This document shows, one piece after another, positions 34,501 through 45,316 of a stretch of DNA of 64,000 nucleotides. The position numbers and the translations under genes were made by a program. Below the pieces are notes generated by a model that saw only the letters and a list, made by a program, of their open reading frames with translations, was not told the origin of the DNA and searched no databases. Position 1 is the first letter of the stretch, and every line of letters begins with the position of its first letter. This stretch comes from Azolla caroliniana (Eukaryota; Polypodiophyta). The stretch lies in assembly GCA_043228905.1 (NCBI GenBank), contig JBHGNT010000001.1, positions 36,332,001 to 36,396,000 on the forward strand, in the 5' to 3' direction.

Positions 34501-34957
34501 ATGCATGTATTTCAGTTCAAACCATTATATTGTGTACATTATGCTAAAAATCAGTATATGCCATGCTTAAATCGTCATATGCATGGATTTATCTTCAAAG
34601 CATTGTTTGAGCACATTTATGTTTAGATCATCCAGTTAAATGTGTCTGCTTAAGTTTCAAATCATGACAGATTAGTAAACGCGGCATTCAGCTAAAGTAT
34701 GTCTATAATATTTTCAAATTATTTGGCTCAGATATGTGTATTCATGTTTCGAATTGTTAGGTTTTAAATCTGTGCAGTCTGACAAAAAAGGAGTGTAGAA
34801 AAATCGAAAAATATTGACCCATATACCTGGTTTTAATCTTTGCTACGTTCGGCAAATGAGGGGGTAATCGAGCAAATCTGCTGCCACGAAGAGCTCGACG
34901 ATCCTCTTCCGAAAGGCTTTCTAGCTGAACATCATTTACCTTGATACTTTTCTTCAT
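31540..34957 (-). CDS. Unrecognised small plant protein (about 136 aa), 3 exons
   Basis: Minus-strand exons 34957-34827, 33980-33829 and 31667-31540 (TGA) join in frame. I do not recognise the family. Visible features are a short basic start (MKKSIKVNDVQ), LESLSEEDRRALRGSRFARL, a Pro-rich LPPHLPNVAKIKTR, HPGGPVATNKAVALAKFLQ, and a helical LDPALVEAAVENAKAAVQ. Exons 1-2 look convincingly coding. Exon 3 (TIITAEYKQAMNAS...) is less sure, and a donor-like site inside it (GCAA|GTAAAC) could lead to further exons. The start region is tandemly duplicated 107 bp upstream, creating a 19-codon uORF (35064-35005) that begins MKRSIKISP. It is divergent from the UPF0047 gene. Confidence 0.6.
31668..33828. 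other. Intron 2 of the 31.5-35 kb gene, nothing recognised
   Basis: A 2.2 kb intron. Plus-strand open stretches at 32265-32537 and 32731-32994 are protein-like in composition but contain no motif I can name. They may be transposon debris. Confidence 0.4.
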
Positions 34958-35107
34958 TCTAAATTAGAATATGGAAAATGAGAACCAGATTAGGGTTTTG
35001 ATCATCAGGTAACAGCAAGTCGCCTGAATACCTTAACAGGGCTTATCTTGATACTTCTCTTCATTCTAAATAAGGAGCAGATTAGGGTTTTGAGCATCAG
35101 GCAACAC
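34935..35107 (-). repeat. Tandem duplication over the start codon, period about 107 bp
   Basis: On the minus strand both copies read cctgatg.tcaaaaccctaa, then tctgg or tctgc, then attctaattt or a shorter form, then a start: ATGAAGAAAAGTATCAAGG (34957) and ATGAAGAGAAGTATCAAG (35064). The upstream copy has lost about 10 bp before the ATG. Identity outside the gap is high. Confidence 0.85.
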
Positions 35108-37782
35108 AAGAATAAATTAAAAAGCAAGAATATGTATAACTCCTTCCAACGTTATAAATAAATTCAGGGAAAGAGAATTTGCGCGCGCGCTGTGTGTGTC
35201 TCCATGTGTCTCAGACAGACAGAGAGAGAGGGCGAGACAGAAAGAAAGAAAGATATATTAACGCCTTCAAAGAGAGAGAGATTAGCACCTGAAGAAACCC
35301 TAAGATATGTTGAGAGGAAACCCTGAATCTTCTTCTCTGCGCAGGAAGAGGAGGAACCTCATGCAGACCATGTCATTCAAAAGAGCTCCGAAATTATCGT
35401 GAATAATAGACATGTACACATGTGACATAACCATATGTGTCTGTGTCTGTGTATGTGTAGAATCACAATTTCTTAAAGTTTATGAAGCATACCATAGTAT
35501 GAACCATACGTGCATTCTCATTCGACAGTGTTTCAATCATTCGAGTATGGTAAACACCCTTTTGACGTATGGTAAATACCGTACTTTTGTATTTATTATA
35601 AGGTTTTTTTTTAAGGTAAAAAAAGTTAAGGCAAAAAAGTGTAAACAAACATACGAATGTTTTGCTAACATACGCATTCGTTTTCAATGCATTGGAGTAT
35701 GTATATTACATACTATGAATGAAGCATACAACCAATTATATACGGCTTGTCACGGCTTCTCAACAAAAATGAATACAATGTGTATGTACATGGCGAAGCT
35801 CCACTAGGTAGCTTTTTGGAAAATTATATTTGTCTCACTTTCCAAGCAAATGAAGTCACCGTTTTATTGAAGTGACTTTTGGATCTCATGCCTTGTTTAT
35901 ACTCTCAACTCAAAATTTTATAAGCATCACCCCCATGACAGCCATTTAAAACCAACTATTTGCCCCAACTTGGAATTTGCAACATCCTTATCATCACCGC
36001 CTACTACATTGAAGTGATTGAAGCCATTATGCTCATTAACAACATTGTTGCTTTCCACAAACATGTTTTGTATGAAAACATCTTTTGCAAATAAATATAT
36101 TTACCCCGTACAACTCATCAAAGATTGGGTCATTTTGAGACATTAACCCATAAAGTACCGAAGAAATAGGTTTGTATGTTGTAAGGATTTTTGAAACTAA
36201 TCTCCTTTGCGCATCGTAAATGAGTACGAGGCATTGAGAAATTATTCATTGAGAAAATGTAGATGGAAGGTGGGTGCCAAGTTGAATGGGAAACAATGCT
36301 TGCATCCAAGGGACTAACAAGCTAAGGAAGAAGAGTTTAGGAGCCACCATTTGTGGATGATGAGTAAAGGAAAAACAATACTCAATTGACACAAGGGTAA
36401 AATTGGACCAACTTATGGAAATACTCGAGTCAAAGTTGTCATTTTTTTTAGAAAAAATACACAATATATCTTTTTCGTATATTGACCAAATTGTGTATTT
36501 TCAATTTTATGAAACGGTGGAATTTCCGCCTTTGTCATGGAATTTTGAGAACGTGTGATATTGGCATCACAATGTTTTGAAAAATGGTTTAAAAAACCCC
36601 AAAATCAAACGGGATATTCCTTATCCTTCCACTTGTGAATGCGAACGTGTTAAGGATGCTTGTAATCAATGAACAAAAAACACTTAGAGCGCACACACCT
36701 TCATAATTTTGATGGTACAATACATCCTTCATGTAACTTGGCTTATCATTTATGGTAGACAAATGATTGAGTGTCCAACACAAGTCAACCAAAGTCAATA
36801 AATATTTTGTGATTATCAAATGGGTTACTAATAGCTATACTCGTATGTATAAAGTTGGTTATAACATACATAGAAAATGTAGTTAGAAGTAGTGAGATTC
36901 AAACTTGTAATGTTCTAATTACAAGATACACACATTTAGCATGCACTACTAATACTTTCACCACTGTAATCAAATGCAAGGAAGATGAAAGAACACAATT
37001 ATCCTTGCTATTTGAGAGGGTTCAAGGTTTATTGGCTTGGGCAATAAGGGGATTAATTGTATGCAATACAACTATGTAATTGGATAGAGAAGTTAGTTGT
37101 CCCCTTATTTTTCATTCACCGCGACATCCTTTTGTGGTCAAATATCAAAAGTGTGATCATATATATATAACTACTTTGAGAAATTTTTGAAACACTATGA
37201 ACTAACACTTATATGCAACACTTGCCACAATGTCAACCTTTGAAGTGAGGTGATCTCGATTGTTGGTCTAGAACTCTCTCTCTCTCTACACGCACACACA
37301 CACACACTCTCTCTCTCTCACTCACACACACACACATAGATATAGATGCACATCATTTTTTTCGAACCATTTCTTGTTGGATGCCAATCTTTGAAAATTG
37401 TAGGCATCTACCTCATGATGCCAATGTTTGAAATTTCTAGAGAAGCGAAAACCATACTGTCAAATACATATGGCAAGCGCAGGCCCTATAACACTTGAAT
37501 CACCCATGTGGAAGGGAGGATAGAAGAACGAGCAGATGCAAAGACTTCTCCATAGGAGTTGAGCTAATACAACCGGGGTAAGTCTTTTGGGTGGGTAGTC
37601 CAGGAGATAGGGGGGACAATCCACTTGCTAGTGGTCACTTCCAACCCGAAAGTGTAAGTCTATACTTTATAGTATATACCTACCTATACAAGTAGATAGA
37701 CAGAACCGGCTCTACAAACAAGGAATTGGGAGGATGCATTGAACTCTGTTTTCTGCTCTGGTCCTCATTCAATCAAGCTCCC
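35108..37782. other. Divergent intergenic region
   Basis: Separates the minus-strand small-protein gene from UPF0047. It begins with a CGCG/TGTG/GAGA-rich 5' UTR-like stretch (35175-35280). A weak fold-back lies at 35470-35745 and short CT/CA tracts at 37270-37340. Otherwise AT-rich, with no gene seen. Confidence 0.5.
35470..35745. repeat. Possible fold-back element with degenerate arms
   Basis: The left arm (gaagcataccatagtatg ... cattcgagtatggtaaac) and the reverse complement of the right arm (gcttcattcatagtatg ... cattcgtatgtttgttta) share blocks in the same order. The arms are diverged and the ends undefined. Confidence 0.35.
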
Positions 37783-40700
37783 ATGGCTGCCCATTGGACA
37801 CAGAGGACCATCGCCCTCCCTCCTTACAAGAGAGGCTGTCATCTCGTCACTCACAAGGTGCATGTTTCCTGTCTCTCTCTCTCTCTCTCATACAGCTTTT
37901 TTTGATGTTTCGATCGAATCGATTGAAGAGTCTGAAAATGAGGTTTTTTGTTCCTTTGGTCGAATTTTCTATGCATCATCAAGTGCTTGTTTAAGAATTA
38001 GCGTTTGCGTTTTTTTGATCAAATGTTCTGTGCATCATCATGTGAATACTTATTTTATGCATATATCTTTCTTATTACCACAAAAAACAGTGAATAAACT
38101 TGTCGTATTAGTATAAAAAACGAAGTAAATAAATTTTCCATTAAGAGGATCCATAAATATGCAAAAATCATTTGTTATTCGCTATGGCATGCTTTTATAT
38201 ATAGAGTTCATCAAGTCTATCATTCCCAACCAGTTTTCAGAAACAAAAAATTCTTTATTAACTGGCGTGGTTTCCTTTTCATGCATCAGATAATAGGAAA
38301 TTAGAATCGGGGACAAATCATGTATATTTTGAGACATAGCAAGGATTTAAAGAATGGATCAAAATGTTGAATAACAGGAGGAAGCAGGTTGTCCATAATG
38401 CAATCTAAATCTAGCCAAGAAAAACAAACTCAATTTATGAGCTAGAAATCATAGTGTAACTTGTAAGTAATGAGTGATTTGTAAAAAGGTGGTTTTGTTT
38501 GTTGAAATTTCCATATCGGAGAAAGTATAGTTTCATGAAATTTTATGAGATTGTAGCAGTACACCTACTGGTAAAACACACACACACACACAGAGGCAGG
38601 TGATAATTGGACATATGCTTTCTTTGCGATATTCTTTCTCATTGGCTACCTTGGTTGTACCATTGCGTGGTTAATGTCTGGGAATATGATGATTCTTCCA
38701 TTGGCATGGAAGGTTTCTCTTATACATCCATACATCTTGGCATTCGGTGAATCACTCACATGTGCATCACGGGACTTGCAATTTACTACTGTTGATTGCA
38801 CAAAATCCAATTTTCATATTGCAATAGTTCATCTATATACCTATATGTTCTCTGAAGAGTACCTCACCATTTACTCATTGAGTACACCCCTCACACTCCT
38901 CTCCATGTTGGTAATGCGCAATACAATGTAGTTGGACTGGATAGAATCATTTAAGACTTTGGCCTCAAGATACCATGCACTGCCCAATATGATGTTTGAT
39001 GGGTCTCGAGAACATATTCACTTGTGGATACTCACTATTCTCTAACAGTATACTAGGTAATGTGCAATACAATATAGTTGGGCTTGATAGAATCATTGAA
39101 GACTTTGGCCTCAAGACACCATGAACTGTCCAATATGATGTTCGATGGCCCTCGAGAACATAGTCACTTGTGATACTCACTGTTCTCTAATACTAGTGAC
39201 ACATTCAACCATTTTCATGTCACGTTTTGCTTTATTGGCCCTGATTGCATCTCTATATGTGATCTTTCTTTTCTCCTCAGGCTGTCAGATTTCTATGTTT
39301 TCATGGGATGGGCATTGCCTCTCTCCAATAGAGCTTGCTCTTTGCTGGGTGATTACAACAAAGCTTACATCTTTGAAAGGAATGGCACGCTATATAAAGA
39401 TGTGAATAAACCTTGTATAATGAGCAATTTGCTTGGGACTGTTTGATCATGCCAATACCATTTTTGGCACACTCTTGAAAAGGGGTCCTCATAGTCCAAT
39501 GGTTGCAGTTCAACTCATTTTTGTAACATTAATATGTAGAACCCTTCTTTCTTGAGATTATGGTGTATTTGAAGAGATCTTTCCTGAAAAGAGAGAGTGA
39601 GGGAAAGAATGGCATCATCAAGCTAATTTTATGAAGGGCTGGATAGTCCATTGATTAAATATATGGCTGAAAGTGGTTTCTGGTTCCTGGGCTGAGACAA
39701 TATAAGAAAAATAAAATGAAATGAATATTATATTAATATCTTCAAAAGACCAAAGTGGTAAATGAGACTAATCGAATCTTATGTAAAGCTGCTCATGGTA
39801 TCAAGGCCTGTTAATGTTGTCTATGGAGCTTCTGTTTTTTTGCTTGCAAACTAGCATGAAGCATAATATATCTACTATTGAGAAAGTACTGAAATCAATT
39901 GGTTTTGTTCTCCATGCATATAATTAGCTCTGTTTTGATGGCGCTCAATTGGTTTTGTTCATTCTCTCTCCCTCTCCCTCTCCCCTTGGAAGGAGTAAAA
40001 GAGATCTAGATGCTTTAGAGTCATTTTGTACAAACAAAGATTTGTCTGTAAATCTTCACAAAACTGAGGTGATGGTAAATCATTCAAGTATGGGTAACAA
40101 GATCAGAACTGGAATTTGTTTTTGGTAAGTAAAAGGTGCTATACATACGATCCTACACATTCATAGGAATAACATTCAAAGGGTCATGGTTCACCCTAAA
40201 AGAGGCTACTTGTGCTTGAATTTCTCATGGATATGATGTGCAGCCCTTGGTGCCCTTGAAAACACATACTGGTAAGATGGATTTATCAGCATGCTATCTT
40301 AAGTTGAGGTACTTGCACACAAGTAACAAAAACAAGGCTGCTTGTATTTTCCAATATTGATCCAAACTTTCTGCATTACAACACGGCACCCTTTACCATA
40401 ATAAAACACCAAGATAAAGCTTGAAAAAGTAACGTACCTAGAATTAATGTAGGACTCACTTCAAATGCATCTATGAAGAAAGATAATAAAAGTTTAACAT
40501 CATTTAGTTGCTGCAGTGCCTTTACATGTTGAGCCATGGAAATCCAGTTCAACATTAGATCAGCTGAACCTAATTCACCTCACTTAGTTAACTTCTAATG
40601 ATGCACGTAATGAAATATAATGAGGAGATACAATAGGTAATCAAAGACCAAACTTCAATAATGGTCTGTTTTTTAATTTTTAATTTGTAAGTTTTACTTG

Positions 40701-42081
40701 TTTGTTTCTTCTCCAGATTCTCGAAGGTATTGAAAGTGATCTTTCAGGAATCAAGTGCGGCCTTGCCCATTTCTTTTGTGAGTTTCCTATATTTGCAGAT
40801 AAAACTGTAATAACGTTTGACAATGCATATGTGTATATCTGTGCGTTGTGTGTATACATGTGTGCCATAAAGCTTGTGATTATATCATATAACTTATATT
40901 TGTACATATCTATTCAGGATTATAAGAGATTATTTATGTTATTTGAGCAATGATATGGAATTTTACCCTGATCCATTATTATATTAGTGCAAGATGAATC
41001 AAATATATGATTACACTATAGAGTGTGACTCAGAGTTTTTGCCTATCCGTTTTTGTGAGCAGATGTGCTTGACAATTCAAATATATATTATTAAATGCGC
41101 AAGCAAACATGTTCTCAATCAGTCTATCATTTATACTTTATGGGATTTGTTGACACAAATAAAAAGCATGTTTAAATCTGCAGTACAACATACAAGTGCT
41201 TCTTTGACTATCAATGAGAACTATGATGCTGATGTTCAAGCAGACACGGAGACATTCTTGAATAGGATTGTACCTGAGGTTCTTAATGCTACTTATTATT
41301 TTTGCTATCTTTCCTGAATGTTAAAACACGTCTAACTAATTTTTACTTATAGGGAAAAAGTGCTCCTTGGAGGCATACCTTAGAAGGTAAATTTCCAATA
41401 CTTTACGTAACGTTATGAGATCCAGGTTTGAATAATGGTAAACTTGGAATTTGGAAACACACTCAGGTTGGGGTATTCTAAGGTTTTCTGTGGAAAATGA
41501 GGGTATTTTGGTAAAAAACATTTCTAAGATAGTTTCTTGTGTGTATGTAAGCATTGAACAATTTATTATCTTTTTCTCAGGACCTGATGATATGCCAGCA
41601 CACATTAAGTCCTCGATGTTTGGATGTTCACTAACGTATACCTTCTTGAAAACTTTGTGATTCTGTTTCCTGGTTTTTATTGAGGTTTTATGGTATTCGT
41701 TCAGTTGTTTTCTCTTTAGATACACTGTCTTTGATGTGTGAACACTGAATGTATGTCTGAAGTACAAATCTCTGTGTTTATTTTGAAAGGATTCCGATAA
41801 CCAATGGACAGCTCAATCTTGGGACATGGCAGGTTGTTCCTTGCCTTCTTCTTTCCTCGTTGCCTATAGATGTTCTATTTTCAATGTATAATGAGCATTA
41901 TAACAATCATTGAAAGTAATTTTTGTTAGATTTATTGTATCACAACATTTTTTTTCTCATATCTGAATGTGTAGCTTTCGCAATCATCAAATTTTCCTTT
42001 CAGGGAATATGGCTGTGTGAACATAGAGATCATGCAGGTTCTCGTAAAGTCGTCATTACCATGACAGGGGCTCAAGCATAG
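37783..42081 (+). CDS. UPF0047/YjbQ family protein, complete
   Basis: Exons 37783-37857, 40717-40777, 41184-41278, 41353-41386, 41581-41635, 41790-41832 and 42004-42081 (TAG) join in frame to 146 aa, the usual family length. Exon 1 starts MAAHWTQRTIALPPYKRGCH; the ATG lies in cccATGGCT. Later motifs are DLSGIKCGLAHFF, QHTSASLTINENYD, ADTETFLNRIVPEG, APWRHTLEGPDDMPAHIK, ITNGQLNLGTWQGIWLCEHR. The HTSAS, EGPDDMPAH and GTWQGI blocks are the family signature. The E. coli member YjbQ is reported to have weak thiamine-phosphate synthase activity; the plant role is not established. No transit peptide is evident, suggesting a cytosolic protein. Intron 1 (2.86 kb) holds a tandem duplication and a LINE fragment. 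Confidence 0.95.
38911..39202 (+). repeat. Tandem duplication, 2 x 146 bp, in UPF0047 intron 1
   Basis: Unit 1 starts gtaatgcgcaatacaatgta (38911), unit 2 gtaatgtgcaatacaatata (39057). Both contain gactttggcctcaaga, ccaatatgatgtt and ctcgagaacata. About 90% identical by eye. Confidence 0.93.
39988..40090 (+). mobile_element. LINE reverse-transcriptase fragment
   Basis: The plus strand reads KRDLDALESFCTNKDLSVNL followed by HKTEVMV. This is the conserved L1 RT block (L..L..FC...GL.VN..KTK.MV). No longer RT domain was traced around it. It lies in UPF0047 intron 1, in the same orientation. Confidence 0.65.
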
Positions 42082-43237
42082 GTTCTGTGCTTTTAGTTCT
42101 ATGAACCTTTTTGAATAATATATTGTTGAGAAGTATACAAGGGAACTTCTTTTCTTCTAAGTTCCTCCATTACAAGGAAACATTTAGTAATCATCCGAGT
42201 ATATATCTAATATAGCATATTTACACATGTGATTTCCAATTTATGTCTTGGTCTATTGTCAGTCAATGCATGGTGATCCTAGAGAGTGAATTCCATCACA
42301 CTATTTCTATAATAATGTGGATGGGGTGTCGATTCGATGAATACTTGATATGTGATTGAAATTCAGAAAATGAAAGAGTGACGCTTTTATATATGCATTT
42401 GAATGAAGTGAATACACATTATGCTCTCAGCAATGTAGGGGATTGTCAAAAGGACTACGGAGAGTATTATCATGGAAATTTTGATGGATTGGTGCAACAA
42501 AAGGATACATATGAATTTGGTCTTAGAAGACATTAATATATCTTTCTTTCTTTTTTTTCTAAGATGCCAAAATATTGATATTACAGATGTATTTATTTAT
42601 AGATGTTAAGAGTAGTTGTCATAGAAAGTAAGTATAATAATGAAGACATTCAAAATCAATTTCTATTTTGGGTGTAAGGCAATCGATTTTTTTGTTTTTT
42701 TTCGGGAACGAATCTCTAAAGCATAATAATGAAGATATACAAAATAATATTTGTTTTGGGCATAAGGCAACGCTTTTCTCCCATATCATGATATGTTAGC
42801 GTTGCAAAAAGGCCATCATGATGCAAGTGTGTTGCATTCCATCTTCCAAACCAAATTTCCATATTTTGTATATATAACTGAAACATAAAAAAATGTTTTT
42901 ATGTGCCTTTTGGATTTGTTTGCTTGCTTCGCATATGATTCTAGGAAGTTAATGGGAGGGACTTTTTGAACCTTAAGCACAACCTTTTCCACGTCCATGA
43001 TCTCAATTGAGGGGGATCCCATTTTAGTTAGTAGGAGGTTGCGTGTGGTTTGTTTCTTGGCTTGGAGAAACTTTATGAGAAAATACTTTTGCTAAATTTT
43101 CTATATAAATAAATATTAGAGAATAATGTTGAAAGGCACATTGATTTATATATTTTTTGTATATGTCCCAACAAGCTCCCATTATATAACCATATATTCT
43201 TGGTCAAACCCATAAAGAGAGGAAATATATGAAGAAA

Positions 43238-43380
43238 TGGGCACATGATCAAGGAGGATGCGCTTGACCAATGGTATTTTATTTTGTCAACACCCCTCAA
43301 TTGAAAACTTGTGATGAACCGGGCACATGGTCAAGGGGAGATGTATTGACCAAGGGACACACCCTTCCATTAAAAACTTG
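43238..43380 (+). repeat. Tandem duplication, about 82 bp period
   Basis: gggcacatgatcaaggagga...cttgaccaa...attgaaaacttg (43238) is repeated with changes from about 43320 (gggcacatggtcaagggga...ttgaccaa...attaaaaacttg). Confidence 0.75.
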
Positions 43381-43551
43381 AAGGGAGGATAAATGAAAAT
43401 ATTAGGGCATGCATGTGATAAAGTGAATAACTCGGGGGGAAACACAAGAAGAGGAGGGATTGAGAAGGAGGATGAAGGAGAATGCAAGGCAATATATGAT
43501 GTGAGATATCGAGGAAAGCACAGAGGAGCATGTGGCTAAGTAAAAGAAGAA

Positions 43552-43571
43552 GGGGGGGGGGGGGGGGGGGG
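43552..43571. repeat. Poly-G run of 20
   Basis: Twenty consecutive G on the plus strand, between AAGAA and ATTCATG. Confidence 0.95.
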
Positions 43572-45316
43572 ATTCATGTAGACAAGGGGAACTTGTGAGG
43601 AGGATTAAAGGAGATGCCCCTATGGTCTCCCGCCCATGGGACTAAACACTTGCGGCCCAATGAACCGAAACCTATGGAGGGCATCAATGATGTGGTGAAG
43701 GAAATATGATGTGAGCTATCAAGTAAAAGCACACATTCGGCCAGCCCAACCGAACCTATCATCATTGACATCCCGTGAGAAGGAAAAGGGGGGCATGGGG
43801 CTAGGGGAGGGGCATGATATGAAATAAAAGGAAATCTGTGTGGAGGGGCATGCGTGCGAAATAAAGGAAAACCCTGCAGGAGACCTTCGGCATTCCACCC
43901 TTGCTTGCTTGGTTCATGGCGGGGGTTACTGAGTGCCGCGTCTCCCTCTGCACATCCTCTCCTCCTCCATTTCACGTTCTCTCCCCTCACAAGACTCTCA
44001 GAGAAGAAAAGCATAAATACAGAAACAACCCATCTTTTTCTGCCTTCACGCATTCTACAAATTAGAGGAAGAGAAGATAGGGGGGCATCTAATTTCAATG
44101 CATTATCTCTGTGTTCTTTCAAGCCCTACTCTCTTTCAAAGACAACCATTGTAACTTTGTCTGTGTGTTTTTCAGAGTCGACCTTCACGATTCCCATATC
44201 AACAAATTATCTTTTCCTTCAACGAATAGAGAGAAAAGAAGACAGCAATCACGTTGAGCTTACCACCAGTATCAGAGAAAGAGGATATTTCAGTGCCAAC
44301 ACATCTTCTTCAGAGACCCAGTGTATATGCCTCTCTGCTCTCAAAATTGAAAATTTCTTTTGTGAGAATTATCCCCAGTGATCTTTTTCTTCTTCGCTTC
44401 CTCCAAAAATGCATGAGAGACAAACCTAAAAACAGTCTATACATATGACAACGTAACTGTCTGACATGAAACCAAACCTAAAACAAGACCTATATTTTAA
44501 AAGCAAGACCTTTTATTTATGTCAGATAATCTTTTTATTAACTTTCCTAATTCTAACTTAAAAGTTGACGACTCCCCATGTTCTCCTTCTCCTCTCTGAT
44601 TCATCTTGGCAAGGGAGAGAAGTTCAAATGGGAAGGCCCCCCCCGCACATGCTCATGTAGGACCCCACGTGAGGATAGAGAGCCTGAACATAATTGCGAG
44701 GTAGTTTTTGTGCTTACCACAGACTGATAATTTTTTTGAAGTGACGGATGATATCTCAGGCCATATATCGTATGATGAATGTAACATCTACTGTCAAAGA
44801 TAATAGCATTCTTGAAATTTGGGATGTTCTTGTAAGAGAAAACCACCCTAAAATTCATGTCTATTCTTAACCTGTAGGATTTGGTTGCTAATCTCTCTAT
44901 TGAATCACAATGTTTGGGACTGTTGTATAAATTTAGTAATGGGATATTGTTTCACCAAATGTGTACTCGTATAGTATGTTATAAGTCTAAAATTACAACC
45001 AATACTCAGTACTATCTCACTCTGTACATAACCTTGTACCCGTTACACATTGCGAGGCACATCATAAATGTTTCCTATTCTCAAATGCAGCATTTACTGT
45101 GTGAATAGTTCGAGCTATTTGCTTCTGTTCATTTTTGCAGTGTTTTGCATATAAGCATAAATCTGTTCAAGTATCTTTGCCATCTTTTTGAAGATACTAG
45201 ATTTTAAGTATGGAGTATTATTGTCCTGGTTCTTTTGCAGAGATTAACTTGCTAATCGATCTAGTTTAATAGTGTGACATACAAGGAAACTGACTAAACT
45301 TTCTATAAAAAAGAAT

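Larger units (their letters stand above)
42082..45316. other. Intergenic and putative copine 5' region
   Basis: AT-rich to about 43200. Then a short tandem repeat (43238-43380), a 20-base poly-G run, and a GC-richer stretch (43570-44400) with overlapping long open frames on both strands that I do not accept as genes. An ATAAATA near 44010 and CT-rich text after it could be the copine core promoter and leader. 44450-45316 shows nothing clear. Confidence 0.45.

Noticed and set aside
18773-40716. Idea that the ILK-type gene has a 22 kb last intron with its final exon at 40717
   Set aside because: The exon at 40717 (ILEGIESDLSGIKCG) belongs to the UPF0047 gene, which has its own first exon at 37783. 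The ILK-type frame closes naturally at 18872 with an ILK1-like tail.
41336-41767. 143-codon minus ORF
   Set aside because: Antisense to UPF0047 exons 4-5; no motif.
43574-44381. 182-codon minus ORF and 175-codon plus ORF overlapping each other
   Set aside because: No recognised motif, both strands open because of locally higher GC, and they overlap. More likely the copine promoter/leader region.
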